Assembly: GCF_030815585.1 (NCBI RefSeq)
Contig: NZ_JAUSWY010000001.1
Location: forward strand, 3,720,001-3,784,000
Reading direction: 5' to 3'
DNA length: 64,000 nt
DNA from: Arthrobacter pascens
GTDB lineage: Bacteria > Actinomycetota > Actinomycetes > Actinomycetales > Micrococcaceae
The notes under the pieces are model-generated. The model searched no databases. It was not told the origin of the DNA and saw only the letters and a program-made list of their open reading frames with translations. Of this stretch, positions 25,580 through 32,671 are shown in pieces (positions within the stretch are counted from its first letter, which is position 1; each line of letters starts with the position of its first letter). Both the position numbers and the translations under genes were made by a program.

Positions 25580-26347
25580 CTACTCCGGCGGGGCGTCGGC
25601 GATAGCGCGGCCGCGAACCTTCTTGATGTGATCCGACATGGCGGCAGCAGCCTTCTCGGGATCTCCGGTGGAGAGCGCGTCCAGAACTGCTTGGTGCTCG
25701 GCAATGGCGAATTCGGCGTCCGTGATGCCCACGCCGCCAAAGAGGCGGAAGCGCTGCACCTGGCCGCCGAGGGCTCCGTAGGCCGCGACCATGAACTGAT
25801 TTCCGGTCAACTGCGCGATGAGCTGGTGAAAACGCTCGTCCGCCTCCAGGTAGTCCTTGAATTCGGCGAACGACGGTCCGCGGGGTGCCGCCCTCAGGTC
25901 TTCGACGGCTTCGCCGAGCTTTGCGAGGCTCTCCGGAGTCAGCCGTGGGCACGCTAGCCGGGCGTTGACTGGCTCTATCGCGAGACGTGCCTCCATCAGC
26001 TCGGCGAAGTCGTCCTGTGTGAAGACGGGCGCAACGCGGTACCCCTTGAGCGCTACCCGGCGGACCATGCCCGTATGCTCCAGCCTTGCAAGGGCCTCCC
26101 GGACGGGAGTGGGTGAGACGTCCAGTTCACGGGCCATGCCGTCGATGCTGACGGCGGCGCCCGGTTCCATCCTGCCGTCCATCAGCGAGGAGAGCAGCTC
26201 TTCGTAAACGTGGTCGGCCAGGACCTGCCGATTGACCGTCCTGCCGGCCGGGCGGCCCGCTAACCCACCTGAGCGTGCGCCGCTGGTGGCGTCGGACTTG
26301 CGGCCGGTTTTGCTACCAGCTTCAGGGCCGGGGATAGCGTTCTGCAT
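25580..26347 (-). CDS. GntR-family regulator (FadR/VanR type)
   Basis: 255 residues. A 40-residue basic N-terminal extension precedes a GntR winged helix (NRQVLADHVYEELLSSLMDG, then ELDVSPTPVREALARLEHTG), followed by an all-helical FadR-C/FCD ligand domain (DDFAELMEARLAIEP; FHQLIAQLTGN). FCD domains bind small carboxylates or phosphosugars, often with a metal. It lies upstream of the catabolic operon in the same direction and carries a CCTATAGG site just upstream of its own start, so it probably controls both. The long N-terminal extension is unusual; an internal GTG or TTG cannot be excluded as the start. Confidence 0.9.
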   Translation of the reverse strand: MQNAIPGPEAGSKTGRKSDATSGARSGGLAGRPAGRTVNRQVLADHVYEELLSSLMDGRMEPGAAVSIDGMARELDVSPTPVREALARLEHTGMVRRVALKGYRVAPVFTQDDFAELMEARLAIEPVNARLACPRLTPESLAKLGEAVEDLRAAPRGPSFAEFKDYLEADERFHQLIAQLTGNQFMVAAYGALGGQVQRFRLFGGVGITDAEFAIAEHQAVLDALSTGDPEKAAAAMSDHIKKVRGRAIADAPPE

Positions 26348-26355
26348 GTTCAGAT

Positions 26356-26363
26356 CCTATAGG
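26356..26363. promoter_or_regulatory. Third CCTATAGG operator, before the GntR gene
   Basis: Context GATCCTATAGGG, nine bases before the GntR start codon at 26347. Binding would block the ribosome site or transcription start, which predicts autoregulation. Confidence 0.6.
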
Positions 26364-26373
26364 GCCACCACAC

Positions 26374-26419
26374 AGCAAGCCCCGGCTTCCCCTCGTTTGA
26401 ACGGAAGCAGGGGCTTGCT
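26374..26419. terminator. Hairpin terminator between 26429 gene and GntR gene
   Basis: AGCAAGCCCC...GCTTCC (26374-26390) pairs with GGAAGC...GGGGCTTGCT (26403-26419), with one bulge and a 12-base loop. It ends the minus-strand gene that stops at 26429. No clear T run follows. Confidence 0.7.
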
Positions 26420-26428
26420 TGGCCTCAG

Positions 26429-26773
26429 TCAGAGCTTGTCTGTTTTGTCATCACCCTTGTGGCCGGTGCCGCGCAGGTTTTCCTGGACCTTTCCGAAGAG
26501 GTCCTTGAGTGTGGATTCGGTATTAGTCAGCATGTCCGGCTGGATGTAGACCTGCTGGCTGGACGGAAGGCTGTAGCTGGACTGCAGGCCTCCGCTGCCG
26601 TCCACCCCGTCCAGCGCAATGGTCACCCCGCCTTCCTTCCGCGCAACCGCTGCGATCCTGCCGAACACCACGGTGAACTCATCCGGCTCAAAACTGACGG
26701 TCTGCCCAACGTGGGTCCTGTTGAGTTCGCTGGCCGGCGTCGCTTTCTCATTGCCAGTCCCTGAGTAGTTCAT
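26429..26773 (-). CDS. Small hypothetical protein
   Basis: 114 residues, soluble and without a signal peptide. The middle is beta-rich (VGQTVSFEPDEFTVVFGRIA, then GGVTIALDGVDGSGG) and the C-terminal tail is charged (GHKGDDKTDKL). No family recognised. The start at ATG 26773 is set by AGGGAG at good distance; the frame open further upstream is long but has no signal and low-complexity translation. It is followed by a hairpin terminator and appears monocistronic. Confidence 0.7.
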   Translation of the reverse strand: MNYSGTGNEKATPASELNRTHVGQTVSFEPDEFTVVFGRIAAVARKEGGVTIALDGVDGSGGLQSSYSLPSSQQVYIQPDMLTNTESTLKDLFGKVQENLRGTGHKGDDKTDKL

Positions 26774-27020
26774 GGTGTTGCTCCCTGAGGTAGTTGGCGA
26801 CTTACGCGAGCAGTCTAACGCCGCCCACTGACGCGGTACATAGTCCCATTGGATGCCTTGACGGCCCGGCGATGCATGCCGCCAGTGGCCCGGCCAGCAG
26901 CAGGGGAAGGGCAAACAGCTGCCAGTACTGCTCCGGTCCTGAACCGGAATGACTTTGGGCTGGGCCGCAAGCCCTGCGAGACTGGATCCGACCGCACCGT
27001 GACCGTCCAGGAGCCCCGAT

Positions 27021-28097
27021 ATGACGCCAGAGCACCGCACCCCGGCCCGCACCAGCCGGGTCACCGAACTGTTCGGCACCGAGGTTCCGGTTGTCCTGGG
27101 CCCCTTCGGCGGTGTGTCCTCCGTCGAGCTCACGGCGGCGGTGAGCGACGGCGGCGGGCTGGGTTCCTACGGCCTGTACGGTTATGGCGCCGAGGCCATC
27201 CGTAACACCGCTTCCCTGCTGAAGGAAGCCACGGCCAGGCCGTTCGCGTTGAACCTCTGGGTACCCGACGGCAGTGAGGGCACGCCTCTCCCGCAGGCAG
27301 ACTTCGACCGCTACGTCAGCACCCTCAGGCCGTACTTCGACGAACTGGAACTGCCCCTGCCCCAGATGCCGGACGCCTACCTCCCGGACTACGGCGAGCA
27401 GGTGGATGCCACGCTCGAGGCGCGCCCCGCCGTCGTCAGTTTTGTGTTTGGTGTCCCGGCGCCGGAAGTCGTCGAGGAGGCGCACCGGCGCGGAATCGTG
27501 GTGATAGGCACTGCCACCACCGTGGCGGAAGCCGTAGCTTTGGAGGCCGGCGGCGTGGACGCCGTGGTGGCGAGCGGAATGGAGTCGGGCGGCCACCGGG
27601 TCTCCTTCCTGAAGCCCGCGGAGGAATCCCTAGTGGGCACCTTTGCGCTGGTCCCCCAAGTGGCGGACGCCGTTGGCATCCCGGTGATCGCTGCCGGCGG
27701 CATCGCCGACCGGCGCGGATATGCGGCCGCCATGGCTCTGGGCGCCGATGCCGTCCAGGTGGGCTCCGCGTTCCTGGCCACCAGGGAATCCGCCGCGGTT
27801 CCGGCCTACCGTGAGATCCTCCGAAGCCCGGCGGCCCGCGAAACGGTGCTCACCCGCGTCCTCAGCGGACGGCTGGCCCGCGGGATCCCCAACCGCATCA
27901 CGGCCGAACTGACCGACCCCGCCCGGATAGCGCCCTTCCCTGCCCAGAACTGGCTTACGGGGCGGTTCCGGCCGCAGGCGGCGGCCCAGGGGAACACCGG
28001 ACTGATGTCCCTGTGGGCCGGGCAGGCAGCGCCCCTGATCCGGCACGACTCGGCCGCAGATGTCCTGGCCGAACTGCTCGCAGGCGCACCGGCCTGA
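27021..28097 (+). CDS. Nitronate monooxygenase-family FMN protein
   Basis: 358 residues, NPD/2-nitropropane dioxygenase family TIM barrel with FMN. Motifs: VVLGPFGGVSSVELTAAVSD at the N terminus, the active-site segment VVASGMESGGHRVSF (His of the GxxxGGH motif), the FMN phosphate loop PVIAAGGIADRRG and ADAVQVGSAFLAT. It oxidises alkyl nitronates, or acts as an enoyl-reductase-like oxidoreductase in some members. The start at 27021 is backed by CAGGAG. It stands alone on the plus strand. Confidence 0.9.
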   Translation: MTPEHRTPARTSRVTELFGTEVPVVLGPFGGVSSVELTAAVSDGGGLGSYGLYGYGAEAIRNTASLLKEATARPFALNLWVPDGSEGTPLPQADFDRYVSTLRPYFDELELPLPQMPDAYLPDYGEQVDATLEARPAVVSFVFGVPAPEVVEEAHRRGIVVIGTATTVAEAVALEAGGVDAVVASGMESGGHRVSFLKPAEESLVGTFALVPQVADAVGIPVIAAGGIADRRGYAAAMALGADAVQVGSAFLATRESAAVPAYREILRSPAARETVLTRVLSGRLARGIPNRITAELTDPARIAPFPAQNWLTGRFRPQAAAQGNTGLMSLWAGQAAPLIRHDSAADVLAELLAGAPA

Positions 28098-28190
28098 ACT
28101 GGCCCATCCGATACCGGGCCAGCGCCGAACCACCGGTAGAATCTGACAGTCGTTCCGACCAATGACGGCACTGAAAATGAGGGAGGATCC

Positions 28191-28811
28191 GTGCGCACCC
28201 ACCATGCCCGGGCGCCCTTTCATTACCTCCGGGCGGCGTCCGTAGCCACGGGCATCCTGACCCTCGCGGCCGCAGCCCACGCGGCAGGTGGCGGCGAACT
28301 CCCTGCCCCAGGCATCCTGCTGGCCGTGCTGGCCCTGACGGCGTTGGCGTGCACTACTGCCACCCGTCTCAGGCTCAACTTTCCGGCCATGGCCGTTTTG
28401 CTGGGCGCCGGACAGGTTGGGCTGCACGAAGTGTTCACGGTGTCCAGCGCCGCGGGACCTGCCGGCGGCCCGGCCGTTCCGGACCTGCACCACGTTTCCG
28501 GCGCCGCATCGCCCATCATCGGCGCCGCAGGACACCTCCATCAGCCGGACTCCCCGGCCGGGATACTGATGCTGCTGGCCCACGCGCTGGCCACTGTCAT
28601 CTGCGCCCTTCTCATGGCGAAGGGCGAGGCTGCGCTGTGGGCACTTGCCGCGTGGCTCAGGCCCCTCCTCCGGCTCCCTGAGGCAGTAAGGCCCGAGGCC
28701 GGTCCCCGGCCGGCGGTGCCCGGCCCGCCACCGGTTGCGCCGTTCCGTCGGTGGCGGAACCTCAGGCAACACAGCCGACGCGGCCCGCCTTCCGCCGTCG
28801 TGCTTTCCTGA
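28191..28811 (+). CDS. Membrane protein preceding ycnI
   Basis: 206 residues with a GTG start after GGGAGGATCC. Predicted membrane segments include VATGILTLAAAAHAAGG, PGILLAVLALTALACTTAT, and MLLAHALATVICALLMA; a His-bearing loop (DLHHVSG, AAGHLHQPD) lies between the later segments and a Pro/Arg-rich tail ends the protein. No family name is certain. It lies 83 bases before the copper protein YcnI on the same strand, so the His-rich loop may relate to copper handling. Confidence 0.72.
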   Translation: MRTHHARAPFHYLRAASVATGILTLAAAAHAAGGGELPAPGILLAVLALTALACTTATRLRLNFPAMAVLLGAGQVGLHEVFTVSSAAGPAGGPAVPDLHHVSGAASPIIGAAGHLHQPDSPAGILMLLAHALATVICALLMAKGEAALWALAAWLRPLLRLPEAVRPEAGPRPAVPGPPPVAPFRRWRNLRQHSRRGPPSAVVLS

Positions 28812-28894
28812 CCCGGCCCGCACCGCACGTGACGGGCCCTCACCCGTACTTCCGCATGCCTGGATCCCGGCGCATGCGGCCGAAAGGCAATCCC

Positions 28895-29641
28895 ATGAAC
28901 ACCTCCATCCTTCGCCGTACCCTCACAGCCGCCGCAACCACCGTCGGCTCCGCCGCCCTCCTGCTCACTGCGGCAGCCGGCGCGTCGGCTCACGTCGGCG
29001 TCACCCCGGACAAGACGACCGCCAACTCCTATGCCCTGCTCACATTCGGCATCCCGCACGGCTGCGATGAGTCGGCTACCACCAGGGTGGCCATCACGCT
29101 GCCGGCCGAGCTCAACGATGCCCAGCCCACCGTGAACCCCAACTGGACCGTGGAAAAGGTCACCGAACAACTCGCCGAACCCAAGAAACTGGCGGACGGC
29201 ACAACCATCACCAAGCGCACCAGCCAGATCGTCTACACAGCAAAGACTCCGCTCGCAGACGACCTCAGAGACGCTCTGGTACTCTCGCTGAAACTGCCCG
29301 ATGCCGCCGGGACAACGCTCCACTTCCCCACCTTGCAGACCTGTGAAACGGGCCAGACGGACTGGGCGGAGATTGCCAAGGAGGGCCAGGACCCGCACTC
29401 GCTGGAGGCCCCGGCACCGTCCATCACCATCACCGAGGCAGCAGGCCCGGACGGGCACGACGCCGCCACTGCGGGGACGGCTGCGCATTCCACAGGACCG
29501 TCGTCCGCAGGGACCGGCACGGGCGCGGACGCCCGGAACTGGGCCGGCCTCGCTGCCGGCATCGGCGGACTCGCCCTCGGCGGCCTGGCGCTCGCACGCT
29601 CGAGGCGCACCGCACAAGCAGGAGAGGCTGCCGCCAAGTAA
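28895..29641 (+). CDS. ycnI: YcnI-family copper-binding protein
   Basis: 248 residues. The signal peptide (LRRTLTAAATTVGSAALLLT) is cut after GASA, exposing the N-terminal His of the mature protein (AHVGVTPDKT); this His provides the mono-histidine copper site of YcnI/DUF1775 proteins. The domain continues to about residue 175 (LHFPTLQTCETGQTDWAEI) and the C terminus has a membrane anchor (LAAGIGGLALGGLALARS) with basic residues. It is therefore an outward-facing, membrane-tethered copper chaperone or sensor. ATG 28895 is the only start that gives a proper signal peptide. A perfect hairpin follows. Confidence 0.92.
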   Translation: MNTSILRRTLTAAATTVGSAALLLTAAAGASAHVGVTPDKTTANSYALLTFGIPHGCDESATTRVAITLPAELNDAQPTVNPNWTVEKVTEQLAEPKKLADGTTITKRTSQIVYTAKTPLADDLRDALVLSLKLPDAAGTTLHFPTLQTCETGQTDWAEIAKEGQDPHSLEAPAPSITITEAAGPDGHDAATAGTAAHSTGPSSAGTGTGADARNWAGLAAGIGGLALGGLALARSRRTAQAGEAAAK

Positions 29642-29659
29642 CTTGCGCCATGCCGGAGG

Positions 29660-29694
29660 TTTGATGCCCGGATCATCACGATCCGGGCATCAAA
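29660..29694 (+). terminator. Terminator after ycnI
   Basis: A perfect 15-bp stem, TTTGATGCCCGGATC at 29660-29674 pairing with 29680-29694, with a five-base loop, 18 bases after the ycnI stop. The AAA/TTT ends make it work in either direction. Confidence 0.85.
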
Positions 29695-29753
29695 TCACCG
29701 CGGTTGCTCGTGGCATCGTTGACTCCTGCCACACAGGCCGCAATGGTTATGCC

Positions 29754-30386
29754 ATGAGGTCACAGCGAATTTCACAGGGGTTTGTTATTACGACGGCGGC
29801 CGCCGCGGCGGCGGCACTGATGCTCACCGCCTGCGGCCCAAGCCAGTCGCAGACGCCAGGGACCACGGAACCCGGCACCACCTCGGCCAGCCCCGCCACC
29901 ACCTCGGCGTCGCAGACCCCGTCCCAAACACCGTCGTCGTTGACGTCTACCTCCACGCCCGCGGGGCAGGCGCTCTGCAAGGCAGGCACCCTCGCGGCCA
30001 CCACCGATGCAACAGGCGGCGGAGCGGCAGGCAGCGTCTACATGAAGCTGATCCTCACCAACACCGGCACGGAGCCCTGCCTGCTCAGGGGCTTCCCCGG
30101 GGTGTCCCTGGCCAATGACGCAGCGGGCGCACCGATCGGAGCGCCGGCCAAACGCGACGAGGCCATGCCCGCGGCGGACGTCCTGCTGGCGCCTGGCCAG
30201 GCCGGGTCCGCCGTGCTCCGCTACACCCAGGCCGGCAATTATTCCGACTGCACCATGGTGGATGCTGCCGGTTACCGGATCTATCCTCCCGAGGACACTG
30301 CATCCCTGTTCCTGGCGCAGCCCACGCAGGCCTGCAGCAACGCGGGTATTGAGCTCCTGACCATCGGAGCCTTCCAGCCCGCCTAG
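29754..30386 (+). CDS. DUF4232-type secreted lipoprotein
   Basis: 210 residues. Lipoprotein signal: basic MRSQR, hydrophobic TTAAAAAAALMLTACG with the lipobox Cys near residue 27, then a Thr/Ser/Pro linker (about 30-70) and a globular domain. The domain (CKAGTLAATTDATGGGAAGS, NTGTEPCLLRGFPGVSL, QAGNYSDCTMV) resembles DUF4232 proteins found on actinobacterial surfaces; four cysteines could form two disulphides. Function unknown. ATG 29754 is chosen because the lipobox then sits at normal distance. About 2.4 copies of a 17-bp repeat (30398-30438) follow the stop. Confidence 0.82.
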   Translation: MRSQRISQGFVITTAAAAAAALMLTACGPSQSQTPGTTEPGTTSASPATTSASQTPSQTPSSLTSTSTPAGQALCKAGTLAATTDATGGGAAGSVYMKLILTNTGTEPCLLRGFPGVSLANDAAGAPIGAPAKRDEAMPAADVLLAPGQAGSAVLRYTQAGNYSDCTMVDAAGYRIYPPEDTASLFLAQPTQACSNAGIELLTIGAFQPA

Positions 30387-30433
30387 CCTTGGCGCTGGCC
30401 TAATCTTGCCTCCGGCCTAGTCCTGCCTCTGGC

Positions 30434-30904
30434 TTAGTGGGCTGTGGTGGGACGGCCGGCCCTGGACGGACCACGGGAGAGCGCCACGCCCAGCGCAATC
30501 ATGCCGAGCCCCAGAATCAGGTGCAGCCAATTGTCAGCCGTGTTGAAGGGGACGAAGTTCGCCGGCGTATCGTGGCCTATCAGCAGACCGTACAGCCAAA
30601 GAACCAGGTAGACGGCACCGCCCACCAGCAGGAAGTTTTTGGACTGGGTGGCGCTGCGTGCCATAGCGATGCCCGCTGCGCCGAACAGCAGGTGGACGAT
30701 GTTGTGCAGCACCGAAACCTGGAAAACTCCCAGCAGCAGGGCGCCGGAGCCAGGGCCGGCCATGCCCAGCAACTCATAGTTGGTGGTAATGCCGGGGATG
30801 AATCCCAGGATGCCCACCAAGAGGAATACAGCGCCCACGGCAAGGGACGCCTTCTGGATGTTGGTCCGGCCTATGGTGCGACCACCGGAACTCATGGTTG
30901 TCAT
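30434..30904 (-). CDS. DUF4383 membrane protein
   Basis: 156 residues with four membrane helices: ASLAVGAVFLLVGILGFIPG, LLLGVFQVSVLHNIVHLLFG, FLLVGGAVYLVLWLYGLLIG, and LHLILGLGMIALGVAL. The motifs SVLHNIVHLLFG and NTADNWLHLILG are typical of DUF4383. The function of the family is unknown. ATG 30904 has AGGAGTGATC in front; an ATG at 30895 is also possible. It is divergent from the FAD-Rieske gene, with a palindrome between them. Confidence 0.88.
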   Translation of the reverse strand: MTTMSSGGRTIGRTNIQKASLAVGAVFLLVGILGFIPGITTNYELLGMAGPGSGALLLGVFQVSVLHNIVHLLFGAAGIAMARSATQSKNFLLVGGAVYLVLWLYGLLIGHDTPANFVPFNTADNWLHLILGLGMIALGVALSRGPSRAGRPTTAH

Positions 30905-30986
30905 GATCACTCCTGGATCTATTCGTCGTTGAACCTGCACATGTGACCGCCGGGTCAAGCCAGGAACATATCTTAAACACCGACAT

Positions 30987-31002
30987 GGTAAGTATACTTA
31001 TC
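30987..31002. promoter_or_regulatory. 16-bp palindrome between DUF4383 and FAD-Rieske genes
   Basis: GGTAAGTATACTTATC is palindromic in all but one base pair, with core TAAGTATACTTA. It stands out as AT-rich in a GC-rich region, midway between two divergent starts (30904 and 31091), and could be an operator or part of a -10 region. Confidence 0.45.
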
Positions 31003-31090
31003 AAACGCGCCAGGGATCAGTCCCACAGATAACGGACCCATCACAAACGGCCCCTTTGAAGGCCGCAGACCGGAGGCAGGTTGAGCTCGG

Positions 31091-32641
31091 ATGACGTCAC
31101 TTTGGCTGGACCGCACGGAATCGTTCACTCCTGACGCCTTCCAGGCAGGAACCCGCTATGACACCGTGGTTGCGGGGGCGGGACTGACCGGACTGGTGAC
31201 CGCCCTGCTGCTGGCCAGGTCCGGGCAGAAAGTCCTGGTCCTTGAAGCCCGGTTCCCCGGTGCCGTCACCACCGGGAATACCACGGCGAAGGTCACCCTG
31301 CTGCAGGGCACCGTCCTGTCCGCCCTGTCCAAGCAGTACCCGCAGAAGCAGGTTCGCGCGTATGTGGAAGCCAACCGGGAGGGCCAGGCCTGGCTGCTCC
31401 GCTACCTCGACGAGCACAACACGCCTTACCAGCGCCGGGATGCGTATACCTACGCCGCCACCGCTCAGGGCGCCGAACCCCTTCGCGAGGAACTCGCAGC
31501 GGCCACCATGGCCGGCCTTGACGTCGACTTCGTACGTGCCGCCGGTCTCCCTTTCGCTGTACACGGCGCCGTGCGGCTCGCTGACCAGGCCCAGATCAAT
31601 CCGATGGACGTCCTGGACACGCTCCTGTCCGATGTCCGCGGCCGTGGCGGGAGCATCGTGTGCGGCGTGCGGCTGCGGAACGTCACAGGCAGCGGCCCCG
31701 CGACGGTTCACACGGACGGCGGGACCGTAACAGCCAACGCGGTTGTCCTGGCCACGGGCACCCCGGTCCTCAACCGCGGCCTCTACTTCGCCAAGCTGAA
31801 GCCGAACCGCTCCTACGCGGCCGCGCTGGAACTGCCGGCGGACCAGGTGCCGCCGCCCGGGATGTACATTTCCGTCGAACAGCCCACCCACTCCCTCCGC
31901 GACTACGAGGCGGACGGCCGCAGGCTCCTGCTGGTGGGTGGGCACGGGCATCCGGTGGGCCGGGCGAAGTCGGAAAAGGCCCAGCTCTCCGGGCTGCTGG
32001 CCTGGGCCGGAGAACATTTTCCCGGCGCCGTTCCCACTCACACGTGGTCCGCACAGGACTACCAGGCCACTAATCTGCTGCCGCTGTTCGGCAAGCTGCC
32101 AAGGGGCCGCGGGCACGTGTTCTTCGGCACGGGCTACAACAAGTGGGGCATGACCAACGCAGTGGCCGCGGCCCTGGGCATTTCCGCCGACATCCTGGGC
32201 GGCCAGCTGCCCTGGGCAGACACCATCCATCACCGCGGCACCTCCCCTGCCGGCGCTGTCTCTGCCGTGGCGCTCAACGCAGGGGTGGCCGCCAAGCTGG
32301 CCACCGACTGGGGACGGGTTGCCGCCGGCAAGAACCCGGACACCGCCGTCCAGCCGGAAACTGCTGTCCAGCCGGGTGACGGGATGCGGGCTGACGTGGA
32401 ACAGCTGGCCGACGGCGAAGGGAAGGTCTACCGCGACGGCGCCCGGCCGGTGGCGGTCTCCACGGTCAACGGAACAACGTGCCGACTCTCCGCTGTCTGC
32501 ACGCACCTGGGTGGCATCGTCCACTGGAATGACAGCGAACTGACCTGGGACTGCCCCCTCCACGGGTCCCGCTTCAACAGCGACGGGCGGCAGCTGGAAG
32601 GTCCGGCAACCAGGGATCTCCCCCGGGCAGATCGCCTGTGA
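31091..32641 (+). CDS. FAD-dependent oxidoreductase with C-terminal Rieske domain
   Basis: 516 residues. The N-terminal DAO-type FAD domain shows the dinucleotide loop VVAGAGLTGLVTALLLARSG, the strand-2 acidic end VLEARF, and GTGYNKWGMTNAVAAALG near the FAD site. The last 110 residues form a Rieske [2Fe-2S] domain: CTHLGG, then about 15 residues, then CPLHGSRF, supplying the Cys-His pairs. The layout matches glycine-oxidase-like/Rieske fusions common in soil bacteria; the substrate is unknown. It stops at 32641, 30 bases before the helicase gene. Confidence 0.92.
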   Translation: MTSLWLDRTESFTPDAFQAGTRYDTVVAGAGLTGLVTALLLARSGQKVLVLEARFPGAVTTGNTTAKVTLLQGTVLSALSKQYPQKQVRAYVEANREGQAWLLRYLDEHNTPYQRRDAYTYAATAQGAEPLREELAAATMAGLDVDFVRAAGLPFAVHGAVRLADQAQINPMDVLDTLLSDVRGRGGSIVCGVRLRNVTGSGPATVHTDGGTVTANAVVLATGTPVLNRGLYFAKLKPNRSYAAALELPADQVPPPGMYISVEQPTHSLRDYEADGRRLLLVGGHGHPVGRAKSEKAQLSGLLAWAGEHFPGAVPTHTWSAQDYQATNLLPLFGKLPRGRGHVFFGTGYNKWGMTNAVAAALGISADILGGQLPWADTIHHRGTSPAGAVSAVALNAGVAAKLATDWGRVAAGKNPDTAVQPETAVQPGDGMRADVEQLADGEGKVYRDGARPVAVSTVNGTTCRLSAVCTHLGGIVHWNDSELTWDCPLHGSRFNSDGRQLEGPATRDLPRADRL

Positions 32642-32671
32642 CCAAGTGCAGGCATTCCTGTCAGTGGCATA

